Source: Pempheris klunzingeri (Eukaryota; Chordata; Actinopteri; Acropomatiformes; Pempheridae). Taken from it: a stretch of DNA of 64,000 nucleotides. A program made the translations under genes and the position numbers. Of the stretch, positions 48,401 to 60,019 are shown in pieces. The number at the start of each line of letters is the position of its first letter. Positions within the stretch are counted from its first letter, which is position 1. The notes beneath the pieces are model-generated. The model saw only the letters and a list, made by a program, of their open reading frames with translations. It was not told the origin of the DNA and did not search any database. The stretch lies in assembly GCF_042242105.1 (NCBI RefSeq), contig NC_092026.1, positions 20,858,691-20,922,690 of the forward strand. The letters are read 5' to 3'.

Positions 48401-51400
48401 AACCTGGAGCGCACACACACACACACACACACAAAAAACAACGTCTGTGAGACATCAGCCGGCTCTATATGGTTTATAACATAATGCTGATGTACATATA
48501 CAGTTTAATTAATTTAAATATATACAGTTTAATTAATTCAAATATATACAGTTTAATTAATTTAAATATATACAGTTTAATTAAAGACACAAAAGAGGAA
48601 ATCACGTCTGCAAAGTTAGAATTAAAAACAGACATATTTTTGCAAGCGGCCGATAAAATGTTGTGTCAGAATGGACAGAATGCACATATTCAATATTTTG
48701 CCAAGACAGATTGCAAAACGACTTAAATCATCTGGAAATATTTTGATTCAGGCTTACTTTGTTGTTTCGGCGACGTTCCCCAGGTGTGTGAACTGCTTGG
48801 AGTGAGTCATACATTTCTAAAAAGGAGGAGAGCCAGAAGAAATCTCAGCAGCCAGACTGGGAATAGAAAAATAAAACCTTTCTCTGGCATCAGAAATAAT
48901 TTGGAGAACTGAAAACGTTGAATTCTGGAGAGATTTAAGTTCCTGGGAATCCCGAATATGATGCGAGCGGAGACATATTTGAACCATAAAAATAATCTGT
49001 AATTGTGGTCGTCTTTCAGTCCTTTACCTCATACTGCTCCTTGAGGATCTTGGCCAGCTGTGAGTAAACCTGCTCTGCTTTCTCTGAGATCTGCACGTCG
49101 CTGTGATGAACCAGGATGAAGTCGTCGTCTTCGTCACCAGGAGGCGATGGCACCTACGGGTACAGCACAGGGAGAGTCGTTCAGCCACTGTGGTCTCATC
49201 TGGTTTAGCTGATATAAGTGACTGTGGTACCATGTTTACCTTTTAAATACTGAAAAACATTTTTTGTTTTGCCTCACTTCATCTCTGAATGGGATACTTT
49301 AAAATAATTTTCTTGTCATTGAGTTTTTTCATCAAAATATTTTGTGCTTGCCCGTTTTGCACTGCATTTTTCAAATTATCACCAATTAGTTTGATAATCA
49401 ATCAGTTTGAGTAATTTTTTATGGTAAGAATTCTCTGAATTCAGCTTCTTTAAAGTTAATAGTTTCTGGTTTCTTTACTCCTCTGGGACAGTAAACTCAA
49501 TATCTTTGGGCTGTGGACAAAACCAGACATTTGTGGACGTCATCTTGGGCTTTGGGAAACACTGAGCAACATTTTTCACCATTTTCTGACATTTTTTAGA
49601 TCAAACAACTCATCGATTAATCAAGAAAATGATCAACACTTTGACTGACAATGAAAATAATGATTATTTCTTGACCTAACCATGACCTATTCTAGGCACA
49701 AAATAGGTCCACAGGAGGTTTCTACTGTTGAAGAAACCTGATCCAATTTCGCAGGAAGTTTCTTCAACAGATGAATAAACGCAGCTCAATAAGTCAAGCT
49801 GTGGGATATTTGTCATCATTCCGACTGAGCAAATGAATTCTGAGCTAGTTTTCTTTCTCTTTCACATTTTTATGTAAAAAAAACATGTTGTAGCTTTATC
49901 AACAATGTAATGAAAGTCATACAACAATCTTAATATTCAGAGGAAAAAGGTGAGTCGAGACCGATTTCCACTGTGTCCCCTCATTTCATCTAAATCACTT
50001 AATTTCCACTGACTGAATAAAGCGTATTTCTAAGACCCAGCTGGTTTGAAGGCCAATCATACAAAGGATTAACTTGACAATCGGTATAAAAACTACCAGT
50101 AGGAGAATAAATCTCCCGTCTGCTCACCTTGCTGATGTCCACAGTTTTGCCGCTGCGTGCTGCCTCGATCATGGGGTCGAAGCCCTTGGCGGTGCGGAGG
50201 AAAATCTTGGCCTGCTCCATGTCGTTCTTCTGCTTCGCCTGCAGCGCCGCCTTCATGTACTGCTTCTTCCTGCCCTCCAGGAACTCCAGCTGCTGAACCG
50301 CTGGAGGACAAAGAAAGACGATGAAGAAGAAAAAAGAAGCAAAGACACAGTAGGAAGTTTTGAGTGGGGATCAGAGTTTTCAAATGTATCTGTGTGACAG
50401 AGAAAAGTTAGGAGCTTCTCACAGGAAGACAAGAAGATGCTTTGATTTACAGCCTCTGCACATTGAAGGTAAAACTGGCCACCAACACAGAGATTGTGTT
50501 TTATATGAAATGTAAAAAGTAAAAATGGGAATAATATCAGCAGCAAATACAGAATTTTTACCACATTTGTGTTTCAAAAACAACAAAAATGTGGGCACCA
50601 AAAATAATATTAAAATTAAAAGGAAACTTCAACTGGTTTTGACTTTCTGTTCCAAACTCTGATTTTACATTAACCACAACATGGCCGAGTTTATGGCGTT
50701 AAATAAAGAAAACCTGATGGATAACCCGATGGATATGCTTAGCGACGAGTGATTGATTTTCCACCTTAGATTTGACTGGCAGTCAATTCATGAGTTGTCC
50801 GACTGTCGAGTTGGATCACTCCACTTTTCAGAGCTCTGCTTTTCCAACCATTTTAACGATTAACAATTGCTCTATGGTTTCATGCTACATGACGGGGGGC
50901 CAGATATTTCATGTCTGCAACTCAACAGTGCGTTGTGTCATTGATCGAGTTTTAGACGTCCTCACCAGTCTGCTGAAAACCGTGGTTACAGACTTCTAAC
51001 TACCTAAGTAAGTCCCCCAGCTAAAGAAAAATTAAATGTCATATTTACGGTGTTTTGTGAAACCGGGTGTTTTGAAGGATGTGCTGTGTCGTTGTGGGGG
51101 CTAACCTGTTGGTGAAAGTCCTTCTCTGGCGGCCGTTCGGTCAGGTGACGATGACGGAGTCCTTTTCCTTGCCTGACCTGCGGCGGGGACATCTAACGTG
51201 GGCTTCCTCCGCTCTTCTGGAACAGATGGCTTAGACTACAACAAAGAAGAAAAGAAAACAATGTATGAACAATTTATCCACATAAACCTCATCAGAAAAT
51301 ATATATAATGCAATGAGTGATAGCTCACCTCCACTTCTTTCTCCTCATCTTCTTCTTCTTCTGCTATTTCGGCAACATCAGTGGAGGCAAGCTTATCAGC

Positions 51401-54400
51401 TGCCACCAGAGCGGCAACAAACCCCTGCTCAGCTCCTGTTGCTTTCTGGCCTGGGATTGGAGGAAAACCTAAAAGAAAAACCAAATCCTCATTCTGACTA
51501 ATATAACACTTCTTAAACACTTTGATACGTTCTAGATTTGCTCTCTTGGTTGAGAACAAAAACATGACTCACTGACAGGACTACAGAACCTGAAATACAA
51601 TTCAAATCTAATTTTACGGAGCTAAATGCTACTTGGAAATTACACTGCTGACTCAAAAACATGAAATTCAAAAGATTCTCACCAGGAGGAACCGGCAGCT
51701 CCTCAAAGTTGACTGCTTTCCCTGCTTTGTGAGTCCGGATGGCACTCTGGTATTGCTGCAGGCGGAGAAGGGAGAGAAGCAGAGCTAATGCTACAGTAAT
51801 GCAGTAAAAAGAGAAAAGATCTATTGCTGCAAAGTGCTAAGATTAGTGCCATTACTGTTTTATCCATTCCTGGTTTTCTTTATTCATACCCACATACTGT
51901 ATATTTTCAAGATTTTAACATGATCAGACACGACAAATCACCATCATACTGTCTTTAAAATGAATTTGTCAATTTCTGATAAAAATTGCAAATAAAATCA
52001 AGATCTTTTAAGTCATGAAACCTTTTTACTCACTTTTATACTGAATACTTTTTTACTTTTAACTAAACCATATTTTCTAATAATGTGCCAGCTTAGTAAT
52101 AGAGTTCTGTAATAAAGGTAAATACAGACATCGGGATGAGAGCCTCTCCTTGTACCTTGGCGATTCGGTCGTGCATTCGGGCCTTGCGGTCGTCTCCGCT
52201 GGCTTTGGCCTGATTGGACGCCTCCACATACTTGGCTCGTCTCTGCTCGAGAGCCTCCAGCACGTCTTTGGGAGCTGCAGGGGCTGATGGGGGGTCAGGA
52301 GCTGAAGGAGTGAGGCAACAAAGAGTTTCTCAATAAGTCTTTTTTTGTTTTGTTTTGAGACTTTACTTGGAAACTAATGTTATTAAAACAAGACTAAGAG
52401 TCTACAGCCACCCAGATCGTGGCATCCCAAGATATTTCAGTCTGGATCCAAGTGGTGGCAACTAAAAATACTGCTAAAAAAAACACCAATGAGAAAAACC
52501 TAAGATAAGTTGACTTAACTGTAAGCTTGGGTACTGTTTTAAATGTTTCAATATTTGAGCCTGGTGCAGTTTTCTCTTACTGGCTCAAAAGACAAGTATC
52601 AAATGTTTCACTGTATTTCCATTAATTCTGTTAAACTATCATTATCATTTTATTCCAAACAGTCTCTGTAGTTATGCTTAAACATAACCAAGCTGTGCCC
52701 AGCACAAGCGGCGTGTTTTCTTCCCTATGAAGTCAAAAATGAAGCTGTTTGATATAAATACTAGTAAGAAGTAAGTGTGGTGGAATCAGAAACAGAATGA
52801 CTGGTCAAAAAGAAACTTACAGCGCTGAACAACAAGCTGATTATTATTGTAATAAACTATTTCTACCTGAAGCTGCTGCGATCGGTTGGGTGACCTGTAT
52901 GTTTGGCCCAGAGGAAAGTTCCCTCACTGGAGCAGAGCTTCCTTCTGTTCCTTCACACAAGATGAATTTAAACACACAGAGGCACAACAACAACAAGTTC
53001 AACAATAAAATAAAATTATGTAAAATTAGTTACTTAATTTGTGAAATTTGCTGAATATATTGCTTGATGAGGTGACTGATGACAAATGGTTTCTAGGCTC
53101 ATTTCTTCCCATGTCTGTACTTGTTTGAAATATAATCCAGGGTTTGTGTTGAAAACGACGGTTATTCTTCTGCTGTTTCCCAACATGTTGCTCATGTTAT
53201 GTGAAATTAGGAAATCCGCTGACTCAGTGGAATCCTTTAAACGTACTTTTATCGGTCTTTCCTGATTCTTGTTTTCATTTCCTTTTAACTGTCTTGTATT
53301 TCCTTTAAATAATATTTTTCTTTTTTCTACACTATTCTTGGTTTTGTATTTTTTTGTGTGTGTTATACACTTATTTCTCTTTATTCTCTTCTGTCTCCCA
53401 TATTTCCTCCTTTCCCTTTTAATCCTCCTGTAAATCACTGGATCATTTTTGTCTTTAAAAGAGCTAAAAAGGCCACTTATATAAACATGCTATACCAGTG
53501 CTCCTTACCCTGATCTGGAGGTGGAGGAAGGCCACTCAGGTCGACTGCTTGTCCTTTCTCCAACGCCTCAATCACTGCATCGAACCTCTGCACCAAAAAA
53601 TACCAAAAACCCAACTCTGTCAAAGATAATGATGGTCTTTGTCGACTGCCAAATTGTTGGCATGTTTCACATACTTGAGAGAGAAATCCTGCAGTCAGAA
53701 TATGCAGCAACAGGCTCAGACAACAGACTGCACAAATACTGATGTGTGATTCTGTTAGCAATCTAACTTACATTATTACTTTACTTTACTACATTATTTT
53801 GTGAGACACTAAAAACCTCTAATCAAATTTGGTTTCATGACTGATGTCTGGTACATTAACCTTGACATGAAGTCGATACAAGGCTAATTAAAAAGCAATA
53901 ATTCTGAACAGGAACAGGAAAAAAATAAGGGACTTTTTGTTTTTACAATAAGCCCGCAAGGCATCGGGTTAAAAAAACATTCTGCATCTATTATCAAAGC
54001 TGCTGCTGCTACATTCCTACAGCAAAAACTTCCTCTGATTTGCAAAACTGTCTGAATGCTGCTTCCAGTTCTAGTGAAAACAAGGCTTTATTGTGCACAT
54101 TTACCACATAGTAGCATAAAGGGTACATAAAACCGAATGAGGGAAACCGCTTTACTGACAGTTGTAGCTCAGCAACTATATACTGAATTTTTTTAATGAT
54201 TGAATAGAAAGATAATAGAGATTTATCAGGCTGATATTGCATGTTCTCAAGAGCTCAAAATAAATAGATATCAGGTATATCCAGATTCTACAAGGAAGTT
54301 GTCAAGTTTCACATTTTTACAACAATTCAAAGTGCTGATACAAACTTCTGTGCAGGACGCACAAACAAATCACTCAGGGTTGTGGTCTTTCTACTCACCT

Positions 54401-57400
54401 TGCTTGTCTTGAAGTAAAGCTTGGCTTGTTCCACATCTCCCTGCTTCTTGGCTCTCAGCGCTGCCATCTTGTACTCTCTCTGCCTCTCCAAAAGCGTCGT
54501 CCTGGTTGCCTCATTCGCTGCAGATGCGCGTGGATAGAAACACAGGACAATTACAACGGTGAAAGGCCACATTCATCACATGTTGAGATGCTAGAGGACA
54601 ATCGCTTTCACTCAACGATTTAATACATCTGGCACTGAAAAAAAAAAAAAAAAAAAGAGTACTTAACAATACAAAAAAATTCTTCACACGCAAACTTGAG
54701 AAAATAAAAAAGGAAGCCAAGAATTCTCAACAGCTGAGACTTAATTCTTCTCTTAACACTTAATTCACTTCACACTTAACTCATTCTCACAATGTGGTAA
54801 ATTTCTCCGTCGTGGGACTAATAAAGGAATATCTCAAGTATATTGTATGTAAAGTGTGCTGAAATACTGAATTAAATAATTAAAGAGCAAAGCAAAAACT
54901 GAATCAAATCATTGTTTCCTCAAGACCACGAGCATAAAAGTCTGGAAATGTATCAACAAAAATGGTATCAGATAACTTTCAACAATATGCAGAGTGTGCT
55001 CCTTTCTACCACCAATTGTTTTAGTCTTTGAAATAACAATTTAGGATATCAAACATGTTTTGAACATATTTAAAGGGTCTTTGCAGTTTGTAACTTAGCC
55101 ACTAAAGATCTGAACTCAATGGAAAGTGTTTCCTGTTTTTCACGGCATGTTGAATGCTTTCTTCCTCTAATACAGAATATTATCACTGATATAACTCCAT
55201 ATAATTCAATTGACATGGACCATCTGCCTGAGGCTGGTCGGACTGATCCTCCGTCGGCTCCTCTGGAGATGGGACGCTGCTCAGAGTGGGCAGAGTGGCG
55301 GAGGACGACTGCTCTTCTTCACTGCTGGGGGTGACGATCTCTGGTACAGCAGGCTGGGGTGTCGTGGCCTCCAATTGCCCCTGCTCATCTGAAGAAGTGG
55401 ATTCAGGAGGTGAAGGTGCAGGGGGAGCAGGTCGGTGGGGAACAGCGGGCCGAGACTCGGCACTTGGGGCTCCGGTGGCAACAGGAGGAGGGATCTCTGC
55501 CTCGTTAACTGGTCTCCCCTTTTTCACAGCAGTCAACATCGTCTCCAAAGTCTGTAGAGATCAACATTAACAACCATTATCAGCTGTAATTGTAAAGGAT
55601 GTCTGAAATAAGTGTTAAAGTGTGAAATGATTTAGAAAACTGATTTAAAAGATGTCTTCCTTTAAGAGATGAAATAGTGTGGTCATACATGTGAATACTG
55701 AGTAAGGATTGTGCTTCAATGAATCTGTAGCTGTGACATGTTACTAAGCCCTCATGGAGGAATTGTTTTCATCTGAAATACATCTTTGGGAGTTTGGGAA
55801 TTGAACAGTGGACAATAACAAGAATAAATGATACAACAGCTCGACATTGAGGTACTACATCAAAATATGTTTTAAGACAACAACAAAAAAACAGATTGAA
55901 ATGTCATGTTGATTATCAAATATCCATAATGAAAATGTTGCTATAGTTCTGCCGCTTGAGCATGCATCTTGTCATCAGGCAGTAGTTTAACTCACCTTCA
56001 GGCCACGGTCGTATCTCCGGGCTTTGGAGGTCTCCCCAGCAGTCTTGGCGTTTTGTAAGGCCATCTTGTACATGGCTACTCTTTCCTCCAGGGTGTGTTG
56101 AAGGCTGCCGGGTGCTGCTGAGGGCACCTTTACTTCCTGCTGCTTCACCACAACAACAAGTAAGTTCTGTCAAAATTATCTGAAAACATCTGGTAATTCT
56201 ACGGCAGGTCAGGAAATTACTCAGCATGCAGAACAGTGGGTGGAGAACATAAAAGTATTTGTCAGAGATAATTAATAAGTAGAAAAAACACTGATTGTAA
56301 CTTCGACATAACTAGTTCTCATCTTTAATCACTTGTTTAAAATACTAGGCAATTCAGGTGACTCAGGTGGGATAAGTATCAGGAAATGTGTTTAATGGCT
56401 AACAAAATGTTTACATTCGTCACTATTTTAAAATAAAAACGGTTTAAGATAAGTGGCTAACTTTGTAAACCAGCAAACAGTGAGACAAGTGCGTGTGCCC
56501 TTTCCTGTTACCGCCAACGGTTAAGATTTTCCACTGTCTGATGTGTCTTTTGGTGGCTGTTGGTGTCAGTTACTAGGCGGTGAGAGAGCAGCATGTTGTA
56601 CCTGCGGTGGTGGAGACACTGGTGTCTCAGATTGAGAAGATTCTGTAGTTGCGGACGACGTGGAGGAAACAGTTGCAGCATCCTCAGCCTCCACTTCACC
56701 CACCACTTCCTGTAGCTCTGCCTGATGGGGAAAAATACAGCGACTGAACTTTTATTGTTCACATGCAAGGTTGGATTTCAGGTGCACAGAGTGTGAGGCC
56801 AGTTTTCTGTTTGCAGGTTTGGTAAAACATGCAGTTGTTTGAAAAGTGAAAGTTCTGTAAACCAAAAACTGCAGATGAAGCACAAATCAATAACAATCAG
56901 TGACCTAATTTAACTGTGAGATAGTTCATAGATCATAGATACTGTCTTTATCTGCAGAGGCATTTCTCTAGAATTATTTTAAACAGAACATACATGCCAA
57001 CCAGGACAGGTTATATTTTTGTTTTTTCTCATGCTTTTGGATCACGAGGTGACCCGGTAATCAGGTGATAACTGATTACACCTGCACCTGTTGGTTCTGC
57101 TCCACCAGAGGAGGATTAGTGCCTGGATAAATCAGCACGTTTTTCTACGAACACCATCTTAGTGAAAAAAAATGAGAGAATAGACTTTTCTCATAGTTTG
57201 GTGGTCGGTAGGCACAGTGGGGACGTATATTTAATGTGAAAAGACATTAAAAAGTACATTTTGCATAATATGGGACCTTTAATTTCTTTTAAATTGATGC
57301 TCGAGAATTTCGTTTTTTCTGTCACTGCCACTTCTTGAATTACACTGGAACTATTTCTTAAATGGCACTGTAATTTTTAGTCTCTGTTAAATCTCCTGTC

Positions 57401-58602
57401 TAAAGTTTTCTTTGTGATGGCTCAACTGTTAAATAAATACATTTGTTGGATGACTGCATTGGGGTCCTACAGCTACTTTAATTAATTCCAGCATGTTTAC
57501 GACATCTGTTTGCTAAACAGCCTACTTTGTCCAGAACCTTGGGATCTAAGAGCAGAGATAAATATACACAACACCAACCAATAGATCCTCATCGTCCTCC
57601 AGGTCACCGTCATCTATATCCTCATCCACATCTCTCATGCACTCGTCAGCCATTCTTGCGATGTCTTCCATGGGCAGCGGGCCTACAACACAAACATGAT
57701 GTCACGTATCCAGCTAGGTTTGTATGTGACACATACCACAAGGTAATGCTGTAATAATATCAATTTTAATAGTGTCATTAATGGCTGCATTGTGGCAAAG
57801 CCAACATAACAACTTTCCAAAGATAATAAGAAACAGCAGAAACATTTCTTTGTCACGTTCTTGCAGGAAGTTTTCAACAACTTAAGACATAATATCATTA
57901 TATACTATTTGGCCAAAAATACACACATACAAAGAATGTGTTGACAGTTTTAATTCCTCTGTACCTGATGAAGAGCTAATGTGTCCTACTTGTTTATTGA
58001 AGTAAAGATGAAAAATAATAAGATAATGGTGCTGTGGGAAAGAGCTTTTCCCGTGGCCAAAGTTTTGTTTTGGGTGTCACCCCTCTATACTTTGCCCAGT
58101 AGAAAGTGGTGATAAGCTTGTTTTTCTACTGTAAAATGTCCTGCCTGGTACATTTCTTAGTTGCAACTGTTAAAAAAAATATCAGTATCAGCCTTAAAAA
58201 TCGATCAGGCTACGTGCTGCTTGGAGGCATGAAGGACAACACATCAGTGTTACAGTGTTGTTCACTGAACTACAAATCATACAGCACTCACTTTTCCCCT
58301 TCTGCTTGGCTCTCCCTCCAGCAGCAGCTTTATTTCCAGTGATAGCAGCAAGTTCAGCCTCCAAGTCCGGATCGTCCAGGTTCCCCTCCATACCCACCAT
58401 CATCTCCTCAGAGTCCAGGTCTACAAACAGACCCATCTGAAACCAGGAAGCGACAGATAAACTTAGTTGCTGTTGACAAGAGAAAAGGGGTTAAACTCTC
58501 TGTAGCACGAAGGTTTGTCGGTGTTGTTGTTGTTGCTACCTGCTTGGCTGCAGCAGCGCCCTGGCCTCTGGGCTGCGGAGCTCTCTTCTTCTTACCAAAC
58601 AT
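45411..58602 (-). CDS. cc2d1b: Coiled-coil and C2 domain-containing protein 1B, 23 coding exons (C-terminal exon uncertain)
   Basis: Exons, 5' to 3': 58602-58540, 58436-58292, 57682-57579, 56721-56602, 56139-55996, 55551-55221, 54517-54399, 53587-53509, 52944-52867, 52301-52156, 51755-51683, 51468-51329, 51235-51106, 50300-50128, 49153-49028, 48816-48758, 48403-48287, 47711-47638, 47313-47255, 47162-47111, 46618-46519, 45748-45658, 45533-45411. Phases agree throughout, totalling 882 codons. It starts MFGKKKRAPQPRGQG and MGLFVDLDSEEMM. Four DM14 repeats lie near residues 157-215, 304-365, 405-465 and 558-615, separated by Pro/acidic linkers. VPVPPGFPPIPG-type sequence (PVPPGFPPIPGQ) and FILVHHSD follow the family. 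The C2 domain is at about 710-850 (IIIKGMNLPAP, NTNSPEYNQSF, DGRKPTGG). The family (Drosophila Lgd) binds CHMP4 and regulates ESCRT-III; the vertebrate protein is also described as a DNA-binding repressor. It is convergent with zfyve9. Confidence 0.95.
48412..48433 (-). repeat. (TG)11 microsatellite at the acceptor of cc2d1b exon 17
   Basis: On the transcribed strand an interrupted T-run is followed by 11 TG units, then CGCTCCAG and the exon at 48403. The repeat ends only eight bases from the splice site. Confidence 0.9.
48495..48585 (+). repeat. 24-bp tandem repeat, about 3.7 copies
   Basis: CAGTTTAATTAA begins at 48501, 48525, 48549 and 48573, an exact 24-bp period. The unit is ATACAGTTTAATTAATTTAA plus ATAT, with one T/C change. 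It lies in the cc2d1b intron between exons 16 and 17. Confidence 0.9.
49380..49690 (-). mobile_element. hAT-like MITE copy in a cc2d1b intron
   Basis: Contains CTTTGGGCTGTGGACAAAAC, CATCTTGGGCTTTGGGAAAC, TTTTTAGATCAAACAACTC and ATCGATTAATCAAG, in the order seen at 18580-18773. It sits between exon 15 (49153) and exon 14 (50128). Confidence 0.6.
50301..51105 (-). other. cc2d1b intron 13; nothing recognised
   Basis: Phase-1 intron between exons 13 and 14. The long minus-strand frames here (such as 50253-50564) are intronic and without recognisable homology. Confidence 0.5.
52945..53508 (-). other. cc2d1b intron 8; nothing recognised
   Basis: Phase-1 intron. A Lys/Arg-rich minus-strand frame at 53034-53438 reflects T-rich sense-strand composition and is not credited. 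Confidence 0.5.
53588..55220 (-). other. cc2d1b introns around exon 7; nothing else recognised
   Basis: Apart from exon 7 (54399-54517), these introns hold AT-rich sequence and an A-run at about 54638. No element ends were seen. Confidence 0.45.
56722..57578 (-). other. cc2d1b intron 3; nothing recognised
   Basis: Phase-0 intron. Its donor (TTG then GTTGGTG) is weak compared with the other cc2d1b donors, but it preserves the frame from EDDEDLL to AELQEVVG. Confidence 0.5.
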
Positions 58603-58662
58603 GTTGTTGTTGTTTTTGTTGTTGTTTTAACAAGCCTCTAAGTGGCACTCCTGTGGTCCAAA
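58603..58662 (-). other. cc2d1b: cc2d1b 5' UTR segment with a CAA-rich leader
   Basis: The acceptor TATGTTTGCAG ends at 58663, and the UTR then runs to the ATG. The last 30 bases consist almost only of AAC/CAA triplets (AACAACAACAAAAACAACAA then CAACATG), a leader likely to be unstructured. Confidence 0.6.
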
Positions 58663-58958
58663 CTGCAAACATAAAGACATTAAGAAGGGCTGTTTTCTGT
58701 TGTGTAATGTCATCGGTCTGCTCGCTGTAGTTAAATCATGTGAGCGGTTGTCAGGTGGCTCCCTAACAGACAGCGAGTGGCGACGAGCTGCGAACTGACG
58801 GCTACTGCAAGCTAGCCGAGCGGCTAGCTGTTAGCTACCCATGTCTCTTAGCTCTAACTCCAAAAGTTTGTTCATGAGCAAAAAGACGCCAGTTTCTGTC
58901 ACTGTTACACATCTTTTATGAGAGTTTTATCTAGCTTTAAAGCCGCGTGTGTCTTTAC

Positions 58959-59040
58959 CTGCTCGTTCAGCACTTCATTAGGTAGTTTTCAGAGGAAGAG
59001 TTTCATTTCTGAGGTTTGACATGGTAACGGATTGGTTTGA
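58959..59040 (-). other. cc2d1b: Probable noncoding first exon of cc2d1b
   Basis: A strong donor (CGAGCAG then GTAAAGAC, minus strand) ends an upstream exon at 58959. The start is taken as just inside the NRF1-like site at 59042 and is approximate. The intron to 58663 is GC-rich at its start. Confidence 0.5.
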
Positions 59041-59041
59041 C

Positions 59042-59053
59042 TGCGCATGCGCA
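59042..59053. promoter_or_regulatory. NRF1-type palindrome TGCGCATGCGCA
   Basis: A perfect 12-bp palindrome matching the NRF1 consensus, with GGGCGCG 9 bases further on. It lies where the cc2d1b promoter is expected, on the side facing the THAP gene. Confidence 0.7.
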
Positions 59054-59099
59054 CAGCGAGGGCGCGTCTAAGAGTTTAAACTGGAGCCCTGAGTTCTGT

Positions 59100-59830
59100 C
59101 TGCCAGGCAGCCCTGAGTGCAACTGAGGGAATAAATACAATGCACAAATACATGCAAGTACTAAACAATGCAAAAACAGTATTATATTGGAAATATAATA
59201 CTATATTTTATATATTATTATTGACCTAGCAAAAAAACCTCATTCACAAAAGTAACTTTAGTAACCCTTTCCCTTTCTTTTTCATTATAAAATGTATTCA
59301 CCCCTTAACCCTTTGCATAGATTTTTGCTGTTGTTTGTTACTGCACAGTTTTGTAGTAAAGAAGGAGAACTCCAGTTCAGTTTTTCTTTTCACAGTGGCC
59401 CATCGTGCTATTGCAATAAAAGCAAATCTCAGCAGCCCAAACAAACATCCTTAGACCAACACTTTTGATGAGACATCTGTAAATTTGGACATGACGCTTT
59501 CAGCTACCATCATGGTCAATTATTACTCTTTGTATTGTGTATTTCATGGTGGTTTAATCTCTGTAAAACTTTTCCGAAGAGATAGTTATGACCTGTTTGA
59601 GAATAAGACATACAGGTATAAATCGAACACTCCCCAAAATAGGCACTACTACTACTACTAAATGTTTATTCCAAAGTAATAAATCTGAAACCGCCAAAAA
59701 CACAGATTGATTATAAGGAAGAATAAATATGAGGACCAAATGATGGAATCTGCAAGGAAAGATATAATGTAAAGTACATTATCTTCGGAGATAATAGAGA
59801 GAATTTAGTTTTTCCCTGTCTCTATAATCG
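59100..59830. other. AT-rich spacer between cc2d1b and the THAP gene
   Basis: Only short chance frames; no coding or repeat structure was recognised before the LINE-like tail. Confidence 0.5.
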
Positions 59831-59945
59831 ACCCGCACTCCAGTCCAATAGGTGGCGGAAATGTGACTTTAAGGTGGTTTTGCCAACCGCCAATAAACGA
59901 AGAAGAAGAAGCAGAAGCAGAAGAAGAAGAAGAAGAAGAAGAAGA
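59830..59945 (+). mobile_element. Retroposon 3' end with an (AGA/GAA)n tail
   Basis: The order CAGTCCAATAGGTGGCGG, TTTAAGGTGGTTTTGCC, AACCGCCAATAAACGAAG and then about 45 bases of GAA/CAG triplets is a 3' end I recognise as frequent in vertebrate, especially fish, genomes (LINE-derived). The body is missing, so this is a 5'-truncated copy. Confidence 0.65.
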
Positions 59946-60019
59946 ATGCGTTGAACATTAGTTGGCAGCACTGTTGACAGTGTTTGTAGTTGACGAAAGT
60001 AACATTTTGCTCGACTGAA

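Noticed and set aside
52797-53054. Plus-strand frame over cc2d1b exon 9
   Set aside because: The minus-strand exon 52944-52867 fits phase 1 on both sides and bridges exons 8 and 10 correctly, so the plus frame is a shadow.
53034-53438. 134-codon Lys/Arg-rich minus-strand frame
   Set aside because: It lies in an intron and reflects T-rich plus-strand composition; no family features.
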